Assembly: GCA_039621445.1 (NCBI GenBank)
Contig: CP154955.1
Coordinates: forward strand, 44,291,540-44,355,539
Source of the DNA: Euglena gracilis
Lineage: Eukaryota > Euglenida > Euglenophyceae > Euglenales
DNA length: 64,000 bases
Direction: 5' to 3'
Shown here: positions 30,561 through 40,960 of the stretch, in pieces
Position numbering within the stretch: the stretch's first letter is position 1
Layout: each line of letters starts with the position of its first letter
Notes under the pieces: model-generated
What the model was told of the DNA's origin: nothing
What the model saw: the letters and a program-made list of their open reading frames with translations, nothing else
Database searches by the model: none
Translations under genes and position numbers: made by a program

Positions 30561-32480
30561 TTTGTGTCAATGTGCGCAAATCCGCACAGCACATTTTTTA
30601 TGAAAATGACAAGATATGACCCAAAAACCCAAAATTATAAGCAGGATGTGATGTGGTGCCCGAGGACATGGAGATAGAAGCAGGGACTTTGACAAACTGG
30701 GTGCCTAAAGGTATACCACAGCATATAATATACACAACACCCAGCAGGTGTGTTTAGAACCTTGCAATTCCTTGCTCATTAATTTAGGACATTGACTGAA
30801 AAATTTGGTGAGGTGTGCCTAAGCCTGAAATAATACCCTGAAATTTGGCGGTCGGTGTGGGCAAATGTGCAAATGGACGGTGTGCGCAAGTGCGCACACC
30901 AACAATTTGTGCAACTGTGAAAGAGACCATGTGTGCCAGCCGAAATTGATGTGTTTGTAAAACTGTCCAAATGGCTGGTTTGTGCAAATACGAAAAAATA
31001 TTTTGGTCTGTTTTTGGTCGCATCTGCGCATACCAACCACTCGTGCAACTGAACAGGCGTACCATTCAGAATGTGTAGCACCACTGCAGTTTGGAAATCC
31101 TTAAGTGCGAGGCATTTTGTAGAACTTGAACACAACTAAAAGTGCAATCCCGCGGGCCCGAATTTGGGCATCGGCAATTGAAGCTGTGAAAAACCATTTT
31201 AGGCCCCTGAAATATCAAAATAAACAACATTTTCGGGTTTTATCCTGAAAAACTGAGTTTAATTCCCTTCACCCCCAGTATTTTAGTCCGAAAACAAAGA
31301 CAGTTCATTGGCTTCAAATTGATTTGCTGCTGACATGAAAATACCTGTGTTCATTGGGCCATATTATGCCATACACCGACACGATTCATTTGACCTATCT
31401 CAGACACACCTTTCAACACCTCCTCTTTGAGCACAACACCTCCACAATCTGCTCTCCTCCTGTTTCGCTCCTTTTTTGTCTCGGAAGTCCCTGTTGCCAA
31501 GGCTTCAAAATGAAAAAAAAAATTATGGTTGGTTCCCACAATCGTAAAAAGCAACATTTTTTTGGTTGATGAGCGCATTTGCACGCACCAACCGCCCAAA
31601 CATACCAGCAGGATTCAAAAGAGGGGGTGCAACACCACAGGAACACAAAGAAGGTAAGATCACCGTGCTGTCACATTCATTTTCCAGCTCCAAACGCACT
31701 GCCATTGGAGGCTCTTGGTTTGTTTTAAAGTGGTCAGTGTGCGCATGCGCACATCGTCCGTGTGCGCATTTGCGCACACGGACATCATTTTCGTTGTTGT
31801 GTGGGTGCCATAGAACCTTAAATATCAGTGGGGCATTGATGGACAACTTGCCACCGAATTCAACAGGAAACTGGTGGCAGTCCTCCTGCGTTCTGTGTCC
31901 CCCTCGTCAACCCCCAGTGGCAGAATTCTCGAACAGTCCATTGTTTATGTGGCATGTGCACTTCCACTCCTTTCGTAACCAACTTCAAAAACTCCACAAC
32001 ATGCTGCAAAATTTCAGAAAGCAAGCAAAGGGGTGGACCTGCCACCCCATCTCCAGACACCCCCTGGCGCTGGCAGTTGCCACACAGGGAATGGAGGGTG
32101 GAGGTACTGAGGTTTTGGTTTTTTTTGTCGGTGTTATTTCACTTTGGGGGGCAGTTCTGGGGGTTTTTTGTGGCATTCCGACCTCAAAGAAATAACAGAA
32201 AAAAACACAATTCCCGGGAGAGCCAGGGGCCAAAAAATGAGAAATCGCCCATACTTTGTTCAATCCTGCTGCCGTGCTCTCACCCCTTGCAACACCGGTG
32301 CTCAAAGTGGTTTTTGGTCGGCTTCCAAAAATGCGCAAATCGATCAAAAAAGCTGAAGTGCGAGATGCGCCGCCTAAGTAAAAATGAGGTCCGCTCAACT
32401 CTTAACCTTCAAAAAAAAATCTATTTTCCGTGAGAAAATCTCCAAAAGTCCGAATTTCTGAAAATTTTGAATACAGCGGA
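30560..32480. other. AT-richer stretch with palindromic TGCGCA words, no gene called
   Basis: No exon with the GC-rich bias of the others. Several inverted TGTGCGCA/TGCGCACA pairs are listed separately. A segment near 32340-32510 repeats words of the 30.5-kb copy (GGCGGCGATCTCGCACTT versus its reverse complement), suggesting an inverted partner. Confidence 0.4.
31737..31790. repeat. Adjacent near-perfect palindromes
   Basis: TGTGCGCATGCGCACA is a perfect 16-bp palindrome. It is followed by a 28-bp one with 13-bp arms (GTCCGTGTGCGCA and its complement) around TT. A weaker GTGTGCGCA/TGCGCACAC pair sits at about 30883-30902. Confidence 0.85.
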
Positions 32481-33079
32481 GGGTAGTGATAAGTCAGCGA
32501 GTTCAGAGTTCAGAGTTTAGTCCCTGTGGAGGGAGGGGGGTAGCTCGCCCCCCACCCAGGGGGGCCTTCGCCAGCTTAAAATATACCATGGTCGCAATTG
32601 CTGTGCATGCATGGGCAGTGGGGGGGATCGGCCGGCGTGGGGGGCATCCAGACCAATACTCACCCCGATACACAATCACCAATTGCACAATCAAATGGGG
32701 ACCTTATCCATGGAAGGGTTGGGATGCAAATCAAGGGAGGAAGACTCTGGACAACGGGCACGGCTCAATGAATCAGGCAAGGGCGGCCGTAGAGGCATTT
32801 TAAGCAGATCTTCACAAAATACTTAACCAAACAACCTAACAGGGAAAACTAGCAAGGGTATTTGATGGAAATCCTTTTCTCCGTTTTCCAAAAAATTATT
32901 GCTTTCAGTCCAATCATATCTGGGGGAAAAAACATTTGATAAAATTCATTCAACATTTTGGTGCTGATTCGGGAGTTTTTTTGTATTTTTCTTCATGACA
33001 CAAATAAAAAAAATGTGGCTGGCACGCATCTTTCTCTTCCTCTTTGTCCCAGAAAAAACAAACTATGACGGGATGGCCT

Positions 33080-33215
33080 GTATTGGTCCCAGCAGACGGT
33101 GCCGTCCACGATATCTCGGGTCCCTGTCGGCACCAGGAATTTCCTTCGGGCGCCACGTCAAGTCGGCAGAGGGGACACCTGTGCACTCTGAAAGCACTTG
33201 TCCACCCATCTCACT
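33080..33215 (-). CDS. Possible exon
   Basis: Acceptor GTGCACAG precedes a GC-rich segment with three open minus frames. One reads VPSADLTWRPKEIPGADRD; another is Cys-rich (CPLCRLDVAPEGNSWC). The frame is undecided. Confidence 0.3.
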
Positions 33216-33319
33216 GGCCAGCTCAACCGCAGCCTCAACCGCAGGAGAGGGCGGAGTGGGGTGGATCCGGCGGCCGACCCAACCCCACACTATGGCAGCC
33301 ATCACCACCAAAAAAAAGA

Positions 33320-33430
33320 AACTCTGGTCTGGGCCGAGTGGTCGCCGATGCGGAGGAAGAGGGAGAGGCCCGGCAGGCGCAGGGTCCAGCCTCGGGCGCA
33401 GCGGACCCGCAGGGTGAGCACGGCGGACAT
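33320..33430 (-). CDS. Probable exon, unknown domain
   Basis: The best minus frame reads VLTLRVRCARGWTLRLPGL and SLFLRIGDHSAQTR, an alternating pattern typical of beta strands. No family is recognised. Confidence 0.4.
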
Positions 33431-33469
33431 GGGGCACGGGGTACGCCCCGCGGAGCAGGCCGATCGCCT

Positions 33470-33600
33470 GTGCAACAACAAACAGCGGCGTGGCAGCGCA
33501 GCTGTGTAATAGCACACACCTGTGTAACAACAAACAGTGGTGTGGCAGCACAGCTGTGTAACAGCATGCACCTGTGTAAAAGCACACACCCGTGTGTATC
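33470..33600. repeat. ~52-bp tandem repeat, two to three units
   Basis: AACAACAAACAGCGGCGTGG at 33474 recurs as AACAACAAACAGTGGTGTGG about 52 bp on, followed by the shared words CAGCTGTGTAA and GCACACACC. Confidence 0.75.
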
Positions 33601-34588
33601 AACAACACACAGCACAATACAAAACCTGCGCATGAAACACACAGAACCACAGATGGACACAGGTGCGCACAGCACACACAACACAATCGACACAGTCACA
33701 GACACATGCAGGCACACACATACATTGACAAAGACACAGACATAAACTCAGAGGAACACACTTGTGGCGTGGGTCCATTTAAAGAGATTTTATGCAAAAG
33801 AAGAAAAAAGCTGAGACGCTAAAAAATGATGTATTCCGGTGGTTAAAAAAGATGTGCGGGAGCAAGGGCATGGAAACGACTGCAAAAGCATCGCTGTGCA
33901 CCCGCAGCCACTGATAGAAAAAAAAAATCTTACATTTGGGCTTTGCTGCAGTTTGAGGTATGGGCTCCCTGAGTGTTACACCATCCTGAATTAATTAATG
34001 ATAATTCCACATCTGTACGGTGTGCTGGATGATTAATGCTCCCTTGGTACCCAGTTCGGTAGATGGACACAACAACTTTGCAGCCAGTCTTGCTTCAAGC
34101 GCATGGGGGTGGGGGCCAACAGCGGACACAAATGAACCGATACAACGCAAATGAACTGGGCGGGCCTGTATTCTGCACAGCTGGATAAGTTAGGTCTTGG
34201 GACTTGATACAAAGGGGGTGCCTGATTTTACGCGGGTTTACAATACCCCAGATAGGAATGGCCGGACCATCAACCTGTCAACAGTTACGAACCAACATCC
34301 CTCGGCTAGAATGCAAAAAAAAACAATCAAAGTTTTATCCACTTCTTGCACACGACTATTCCTTAAGCGACAATAAACAATTGCATGCTGCTACCGGCGC
34401 AGCTGCCTCTGCAATGCGAAGGAGCAACAGGTTTCAGCGTCAGGAGCACGTGTTAGAACGTCCAGACAAATTGCGCACATCGGACTTCCCCTTCGTATGG
34501 CAGATGGTCTGTGAGGTGCAGGCGGGCTACAGTGAGTCAGTGCTGCGGTGGTGCACGCTGGGCCATCATGAGGGACACAGATCCACGG

Positions 34589-34671
34589 CAGCCGCTAACG
34601 CCCGGGCTTCGTACTCCATCAGCTCCTCGTACTGCGCCTCTGCGTCCTCCGCTGCTCGCCGTGCCTTGGGG
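34589..34671 (-). CDS. Helical exon
   Basis: Acceptor GTCCCCAAG precedes ARRAAEDAEAQYEELME and then YEARALAAA; a donor GTGGAT follows. Clear Ala/Glu helix text. Confidence 0.6.
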
Positions 34672-35186
34672 ACAGATGTAGAACTTGGTGTCAATGCACT
34701 CAAAGGCAGCTTCCTTACCCACAAACATCTTTTGTGGCTCCCATTGTTTGCAAGGCATCAGCACACATGCCATCACCCCCCCCCCCCTGATTGCCACACC
34801 TTTAGCCTTGAAACCCCAATGGGCAATCTGGAGGGGGGACAAATCTGGTGCAGGGAGCCAGTTTGGCCTCCAGTGCCTTTGGAGCCACTTATGTGGCCAA
34901 TCTTGCAGGGGAGGTCCAAATGTTTTTAGACCGATTTGCCAATCTGGGACTACAAAAGGTCAACTGATTGAATATGTCCATCAATGAAATTATTTAAAAT
35001 TAACTGTTCATTTCATTAATACTGCAACTGAAATTCCATCAAATTGTGGTGTGAATATCATCCTGTGCACCAATACCTAACAATTGTCGCGTGTTTCTGG
35101 TAGTAATAAACAAAGCAAACCACATCGTCTGCTGGCTGCGTGCTCTGGTGCGTGCTTCACCCTTGCCTCACCCGGCATGCACGCAC

Positions 35187-35270
35187 CTCGAACTCAATCG
35201 CACGCATGATATCATGAAGCAAATCCATCTCCTCCGTGTTGTCGAGGTCCCAGCCGCCTTGCAAAGCCAC
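35187..35270 (-). CDS. Exon with exact splice sites
   Basis: Acceptor GCTCACAG and donor GAG|GTGCGT bound 28 codons, phase 0 at both ends, reading VALQGGWDLDNTEEMDLL and then HDIMRAIEFE. This is the cleanest exon in this stretch. The text is acidic and helical. Confidence 0.75.
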
Positions 35271-35384
35271 CTGTGAGCAGCCAAATGAATCTGGGTCCTG
35301 GTTAGACAAATATCCCCTCTCCAAAAAAGCAAATTAACACACCGACCCCACACAAATAGCAGCGTGGAAAACACCATTATATAC

Positions 35385-35569
<185 letters not shown>

Positions 35570-36172
35570 AATAACTGGTGTGGAAAACAAAAAATCAAAA
35601 AAGGAAAGAAAAATGTCCCGATGCATCCAGCCACTATCCCCAGAATTTGTCGGAAACCAGCATCCTTCTGACTCGGCCGAAGGGAAGGGTTCAAAACGAT
35701 TTGATTGACAAATGCAATATATATGCGATATACTGTGCCTGAAACCTTCTCTGGGCAGAACCTGGTGACAGGTGGGCTAGTACCAGGGACCCTAAAATAT
35801 ATTGTCGACATGGACATGTCAGCTGGGGACAAAACCCCACAACTTTCCTAGGCTCAACACTATCCGTCGATGCCTCGCAGTTTTTCAGGAGTTCCAGGGA
35901 GTGGGTGGATGCACGGGTGGCATTTTTTTTAAACTGCCGAGTTCTAATGGACCTTTGAAGCGGACAATATCTCGGGGTGGCGGTACCGGGGATTTGGTGT
36001 CTTTGTCGGCATTTTTTTCTTTCGGTTTGGGGTGATATGTCCGGGGGTTTTCGTGTCATTCCGATCAGTAAATCAACGGTGACCAATGATTCTCGCTTAT
36101 CCGTATTTCCCGTAAAGTTGCCCAATCAGAAATTGATTGTCAACGTACACTCCGGAGCAGGACTGGCCACAC

Positions 36173-36254
36173 CTCCTGTTTCAGGCGCTGGAACAGGTCC
36201 CCGGCACAGGACTGGCAGCTGTCCCGCGACCGCAACACCTCCCGCCGCACAGCC
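36173..36254 (-). CDS. Helical exon with exact splice sites
   Basis: Acceptor TTGTTGCCAG and donor CAGGAG|GTGTGG bound one base plus 27 codons: AVRREVLRSRDSCQSCAG and then DLFQRLKQE. The S-x-x-C then L-x-x-L spacing is like the helical domain of guanylate-binding proteins (N-x3-S-x3-C-x(n)-L-x-x-L); this is a weak resemblance. Confidence 0.65.
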
Positions 36255-36349
36255 CTGGCAACAAATAGGGGGCTACGTTCAAGGTGGGAAATATCTCTGC
36301 CCACAGAACCGCTGCTCGGTCTGCAGCTGTGGCTCACATCACACAACAC

Positions 36350-36640
36350 GAATACACACGCTCGCATGCACACGCGCACACACAGCACAAAACACACACG
36401 ACACGCGCACGCGCACACGCAGGCACGCGCGCGCACACACACTGATTCCCTTTTCTCTCTCTTTCTCTCTCATTTCTCTCTCTCGCGCACACCCACACCC
36501 GCACCCACTCATTCTCTCCCTCGCAAACATTTTCACTCAACGAGCACGCGCGCACGCACTCACACATGCACACACACACAAACACTCCACGCACGCTCAT
36601 TCTCATACAAACACAAACACACACGTATGCAAAGACAAGT
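36350..36640. repeat. CA and CT microsatellite cluster
   Basis: CACACG and CTCTCT runs with GC-rich interruptions. It lies between the two helical exons. Confidence 0.93.
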
Positions 36641-36681
36641 AGCGAGAGATATGCACACACAAGAGCTTAAACATGCACACC

Positions 36682-36786
36682 GGTTACGGCGGACATCATC
36701 TTGGAAGCGGCGGAGCGCACGCTCGCGGAGGTCCGTCCGGCACGCCTTGAACGACTGCTGCCGGGGCTCCGGGGCGGCCCAGGCCT
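36682..36786 (-). CDS. Helical exon, possible guanylate-binding-protein-like segment
   Basis: Reads AWAAPEPRQQSFKACRTD and then LRERALRRFQDDVRRN, with a donor CCG|GTGTGC. The pattern of a helix ending in A-L-x-x-F, followed in the next exon by C-x(n)-L-x-x-L, is what the C-terminal helical domain of GB1/RHD3-type GTPases shows. The GTPase domain itself was not found, so this stays a suggestion. Confidence 0.5.
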
Positions 36787-37017
36787 TGACACCCAGACAC
36801 CTCATGGCCACAGGAATTCGGGGGGGGGCACCCCCTCCCACTCCTCTGCCTGAGTCATCCACTGCACACTGTTGGGTCAAAGCCTGAAGCTGACATGCAA
36901 AGAAGAGCTGCGTGTGTCAGGGCGGACCTTTCTGACTCGGATTATTGGGGCGGACCTTTCTGACGCCGCTGCTGTTCATCAAATCCCCACTGACGCCTTG
37001 TGTGCGGGTGTCTCACC

Positions 37018-37240
37018 CAGGAGTTTTTTTAAGACCGGGGGGGTCCCCCCACCCACCCACCCACCCCCTGGGGGGGGGGGGCGGGGGGGTCCCGGGGGGC
37101 CCACAAAAAAAATGGCCGAAAATCGCGAAAACTGCTAAATAGCACTTTTTCGGCGCCGAAAAGTATATCCCCCCCGGGGGGACCCCCCGGGGGGGGGCAG
37201 ACCCCCCCACCCTCCCCCCCCGCCCCCCGGGGGTCTCCTG
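37018..37240. mobile_element. hAT-type MITE copy with shortened right end
   Basis: The left end CAGGAGTTTTTTTAAGACCG and the core AAAATGGCCGAAAATCGCG match the 851 element. The right end keeps only CTCCTG after the GGGGGTC word, so the terminal T/A stretch is deleted. The flanking 8-mers do not match. Confidence 0.75.
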
Positions 37241-37249
37241 CCCATCCCC

Positions 37250-38280
37250 TCTGGCACACCAAAGGCACCGGATCACACCTTCTCAAAGCTTCCTCGCCCA
37301 GTCCCCTGCATTTTTTCCAAGTCCATCACCCTCCCCCACTTGAACAGCACTTAGGCAGCCAGATTCCACTGAAGGATTTTACGTTGGTTTGTGCATACGC
37401 GCAAACTTCCAATTTTGTTCATTTCAGCTGTGTAGTTCAGGGGGACTCGGAAACACGCCGGCAAGCAAAGGCAAAAAATGAGCGAAAATTTGTTTTTGGC
37501 GGTGTGACCCCAGGGACGTTGGCCAAAAAAATGGAATTTTTGAGAGGTGTCAGTGAGGACTCTGTGGCAGGAAACCACCCGGACCTTCCCTGCAAAAAAA
37601 ATGTGAAAATGACAAAAATGCGGCAAAGGACCAGGACCCTGCCCCCCACTTTTTTTTTACTTTTTGAGAGTGCGGAGCCTGATTTTGGAAAGTGACCCCG
37701 CCGGCGACTGGTTCCCTCCCGGTGGCTGGCGGAGCCTGTTGCTCCTTTTACCCTTGGGACTTGGGATTTTTGCACCGCCTCCCCCTCCGGCAGTTGTTGC
37801 ATGGGAACGACAGAGGGACTTTGTGACAATTTGCCGAGGGACAACCTACAATTGATCGAGGGGATAAATAAACTGCTGCAGAGTCCAGAAAACTTTTTAC
37901 ACTGTGTCACTGCGTTTTGTTTTTGCATCGAAATCATCTGTGGACGCAAAGGCATGAAATGATGCAAATTCCCAAAAATATCATCGGAATTATGATAAAA
38001 AGGAGATACGCCATTGCGCAGTGAAAAGACCATTGGGAAAGGAGTTCAAGCCGGATTTGGGCCAAGGAAGGCAGATCGAGGAGAAGGAAGGTGTTCTCCC
38101 CCCCCTCAACCTTTTTGTCCAGGTTCCCCCCCCCCTACTGATTCAGAGGCACCCCCAGGCGGTTGGCGAAAAAATAACACCCCCCCCCAAATTTTGAATT
38201 ATTTGGTTCGAGAACCCAGAGTCTGGCTGAACTGAGGGACCGAAAGCCACAAAAAAAAAGGAATTTTTGGGGCGCGTGTG
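37250..38280. other. No gene called
   Basis: Mixed AT-rich and C-run sequence with short open frames on both strands and no motif. A C/G-run fragment lies at about 38090-38190. Confidence 0.35.
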
Positions 38281-38289
38281 TCGTCACCT

Positions 38290-38660
38290 ACCCCCTGGGT
38301 AAACTGTCACCTGACAAATCAGCGATCACAGAGGAAGGTGACAGGTCCCTGTGGTGACAGGTCAGCGAGCACAGGGCTTAGGTGACAGTTTCCCACGCAG
38401 GCCTGGGTCAGAGGGAAAAAGATACGCTTTTCAACCCTTTTACTGACCCAGAAATTTGAAAAGGTGATTTTATCACATTTTGTGGTCAAAACTCCGAAAA
38501 TGAGGTCGCCTCAATTTGACATTCAAAAACAATGTATTTCAGAGAGAAACATCAAAATTTCAAGAAAGTTTGGTTTGATGACAAATCGGCAAATACAGAG
38601 GTAGGTGACAGGTCCCTGTGGTGACAGGTCAGCGAGGACGGGGATTAGGTTTCCTGAGGG
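38290..38660. repeat. Dispersed repeat, copy B (TGACAGGTCAGCGA family)
   Basis: Two tandem clusters of GGTGACAGGTCCCTGTGG and TGACAGGTCAGCGAG words, about 290 bp apart. They are in the same orientation as copy A at 30330. The trailing text CTGACCCAGAAATTTG also matches copy A. Confidence 0.65.
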
Positions 38661-38972
38661 GGGGGGGTAGGTAAGAATTACCATTTTGTATGGCAAAACT
38701 CTTATCCTGCACGCCCAGGCTGGCGACACCATCATGCCACTGACAGATCGATGGCACAAGATAGATGCATAAGTAGCACAGCGGTCAGCTCGCTGTCTTG
38801 CTCGGAAATGCAGGGTAGCAGTACCAGTGGCAGTAGGGCTGGGGGTGGCCGTGATGGCAATGCCGCTGGCCGAACACACAGCCGGAGAACGCAAGCCGGG
38901 CAAGCCGCAGGAGGGGGGGGGGCTGCGCTGGAACCCCCCTCCACACCTCGCCTGCCTCCTGTATGCCCCGAC

Positions 38973-39230
38973 CAGGGGGTTGTTTTTAAAGACCCCCCCC
39001 CTCCCCCACCCACCAACCCCCTGGGGGGGCCCGCCCTGGGGGGGGGGGGGCAGGGGACCCACCCACTTTTCCACGAAAATGGTCAAAAAATAGCGAAAAA
39101 TGCCAAAAATAGCACCTTTTCAAAAATTTTAAAAGTACATCCCACCTTACCACCGGGAGGGGGGGCTCGGCCGGACCCACTCACCCTACCCCCCCCCTCT
39201 CCCAGGGGTCCATGACTAAAAGAACCCCTG
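38973..39230. mobile_element. hAT-type MITE with exact 8-bp target duplication
   Basis: 258 bp. The ends CAGGGGGTTGTTTTTAAAG and GACTAAAAGAACCCCTG are inverted. Exact duplication of GCCCCGAC flanks it (38965-38972 and 39231-39238). The core ACTTTTCCACGAAAATGGTC is diverged from the 851 copy. It is non-coding and lies between two exon islands. Confidence 0.87.
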
Positions 39231-39244
39231 GCCCCGACTCACCC

Positions 39245-39420
39245 CCCCCCTCCAGGACGGCGAAGCCCCTCCTCCTCATGTTGGATGAAGGTTGTGGTCC
39301 AGGAGGGCCCGGGGCGTAGCTGTCGGGGAATCGCTGCTGCCTCCGGACGATGGGGGCGTTGGGGCGAGGGGCTCAGCTGCTCGGGAGAGAGAACCCACTG
39401 ATCCCAAGTGTCGGAGGGCA
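39245..39420 (-). CDS. Probable exon, frame uncertain
   Basis: GC-rich island. One minus frame reads PSDTWDQWVLSPEQLSPS and TTFIQHEEEGLRRPGG; another, after acceptor CCCGAGCAG, reads NAPIVRRQQRFPDSYAPG. Both are plausible, so the product is unknown. Confidence 0.4.
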
Positions 39421-39919
39421 GGAGCACTGGGAGACCCGGGGCACGACCCAATCAGCTACCCCCAGCCCGGCTGTATACAGGAAGGCCTGTGAGGAGAGGG
39501 TGGACCCCCAACCCACAAGGATGGGGGACCCGCATGGTTTTGGGGGTTCCTGTACAGCCCTTCCCCAGCTGTGTCAGTCCTGTTGGTACCTTGGACCAAC
39601 CCAGGGGGTCCCAGGGGGCCAAAAACTCTGGGCCTGCTGTGCTCTCAGAGATTGGGTCGGCAATTTTGGCTGGGTGTGTGGCCTCGGTTGGCATGCACAC
39701 GGACCGACCCCCCCCCTGTGAGCCCTCATTGGGAACATGCCCCCCTCTGTGTGAGCTGGGGCTGTTTGTTTGGTGCCGTTTGTCTCCTCTTCTGGCCTGG
39801 TGCAACTTCCCTGATGTCCGTGTTTGCGGAGGTGGCCGGAGCCTTGCGGGACTTACCTTTTTTACTGAGTCAGCCACCAAGCATCCTGTCCTCCAGGCCT
39901 TAAAATACAGCCTTTCCCA

Positions 39920-40120
39920 GTCACCTTTGGGTGGCACACCGTACGCTTTGCCGCCGTGCCCCTCCGCAGAGCCCGGCGGCTGCGGGCTGCCCTCGGCCAC
40001 GGCCGGCACCCGCCGCGGCGGGGTCCAAAGGGCTGGCGGGCCGCGGCCCATACAGCGCCGAGGGTGGCATGGCAGCAGGGGGGACCGGGCCGGTGGGTGG
40101 GTGAACCGCAGGGCGGTCCT
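39920..40120 (-). CDS. Probable exon, unknown protein
   Basis: Minus frame with RVPAVAEGSPQPPGSAEG, then GGKAYGVPPKGDWERLYF, then KAWRTGCL. The codon bias changes within the island, so part may be intron. Confidence 0.35.
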
Positions 40121-40679
40121 TAAGCAAATAAAAAAAAACAAAACTCTGCTGTCCCAGCACACTCGATAAAACCATATAGGAAAATGGGCAAAGAAATTTG
40201 GCATTCTTCGGGGACATCAGGGAGAAAAACTGATTCTTGGCATCCTTGGACTATCGCCCGTCCACCCGAATCATCAAAAAATGTGTTTTTGGACTGTTTA
40301 ATTTTTGCCCCCGTTCAAGTCCCAGTCCGGCCCTTGGTCGGTCCTTTGGCCGAAAGGGGAGCGATCCTTAAGAAAATCAAAAAAAAAACTTTCCTGTCCC
40401 TTAAGGACCGCCCTGGTAAACCGGGTGTGAGGTGTGTGGAGGCGAGGGAGTCTCCGCCAAGAGGCGTGGCAAACTCCGACATTTTGTGGTTTTAACTGCT
40501 TTTACGCAAAATGCAACGTCCCGCCGGATGGAGGATCTCTTGCAGCATACGTCGATCAACGGTGCCGCGTGAAATCGCCGGTGTGAAACAATCAAATGCG
40601 GCATAATCCGCGTGGCATTTGGAGTAAAACCAGACATTTGGGCAGTCTCGTCACAATCAGGAATCCCCGGCGGGTCGGA

Positions 40680-40960
40680 AGACACACACATCGCGAAGTG
40701 CCTGGAATACTCGGGCCGCAACGCATTCACTCGGGCCTGTTCCCCCCTGGGCCGCCTGGTTGCTGGGGATGGACCACGTGAACGGACTCGGGCCCTCCTC
40801 CGGGACAGCCCCGCCGCCTGCCTCCCCCGCCCCCGCCCCCTCCGCCCCGCCGCCGCCGACCCCCTCCGTCTCCCCAGCGCCGTCCTCCGCCAGCTCCGGG
40901 GTGCCGCCCTCATGGACTTGCGGGCTGTTGCACACGAGGCTGCTCTGCAGCGGGCATGGG
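40680..40960 (-). CDS. Exon with PFTW motif
   Basis: Minus frame with an acidic-glycine stretch, then EEGPSPFTWSIPSNQAAQGG and GPSECVAARVFQ. An alternative frame (LRPEYSRHFAMCVSSDPPG) is open over the same bases; the motif match with 45185-45475 favours the first. Confidence 0.45.

Noticed and set aside
33470-33600. CRISPR-like short repeats
   Set aside because: Two to three adjacent 52-bp units without spacers, in a eukaryotic setting.
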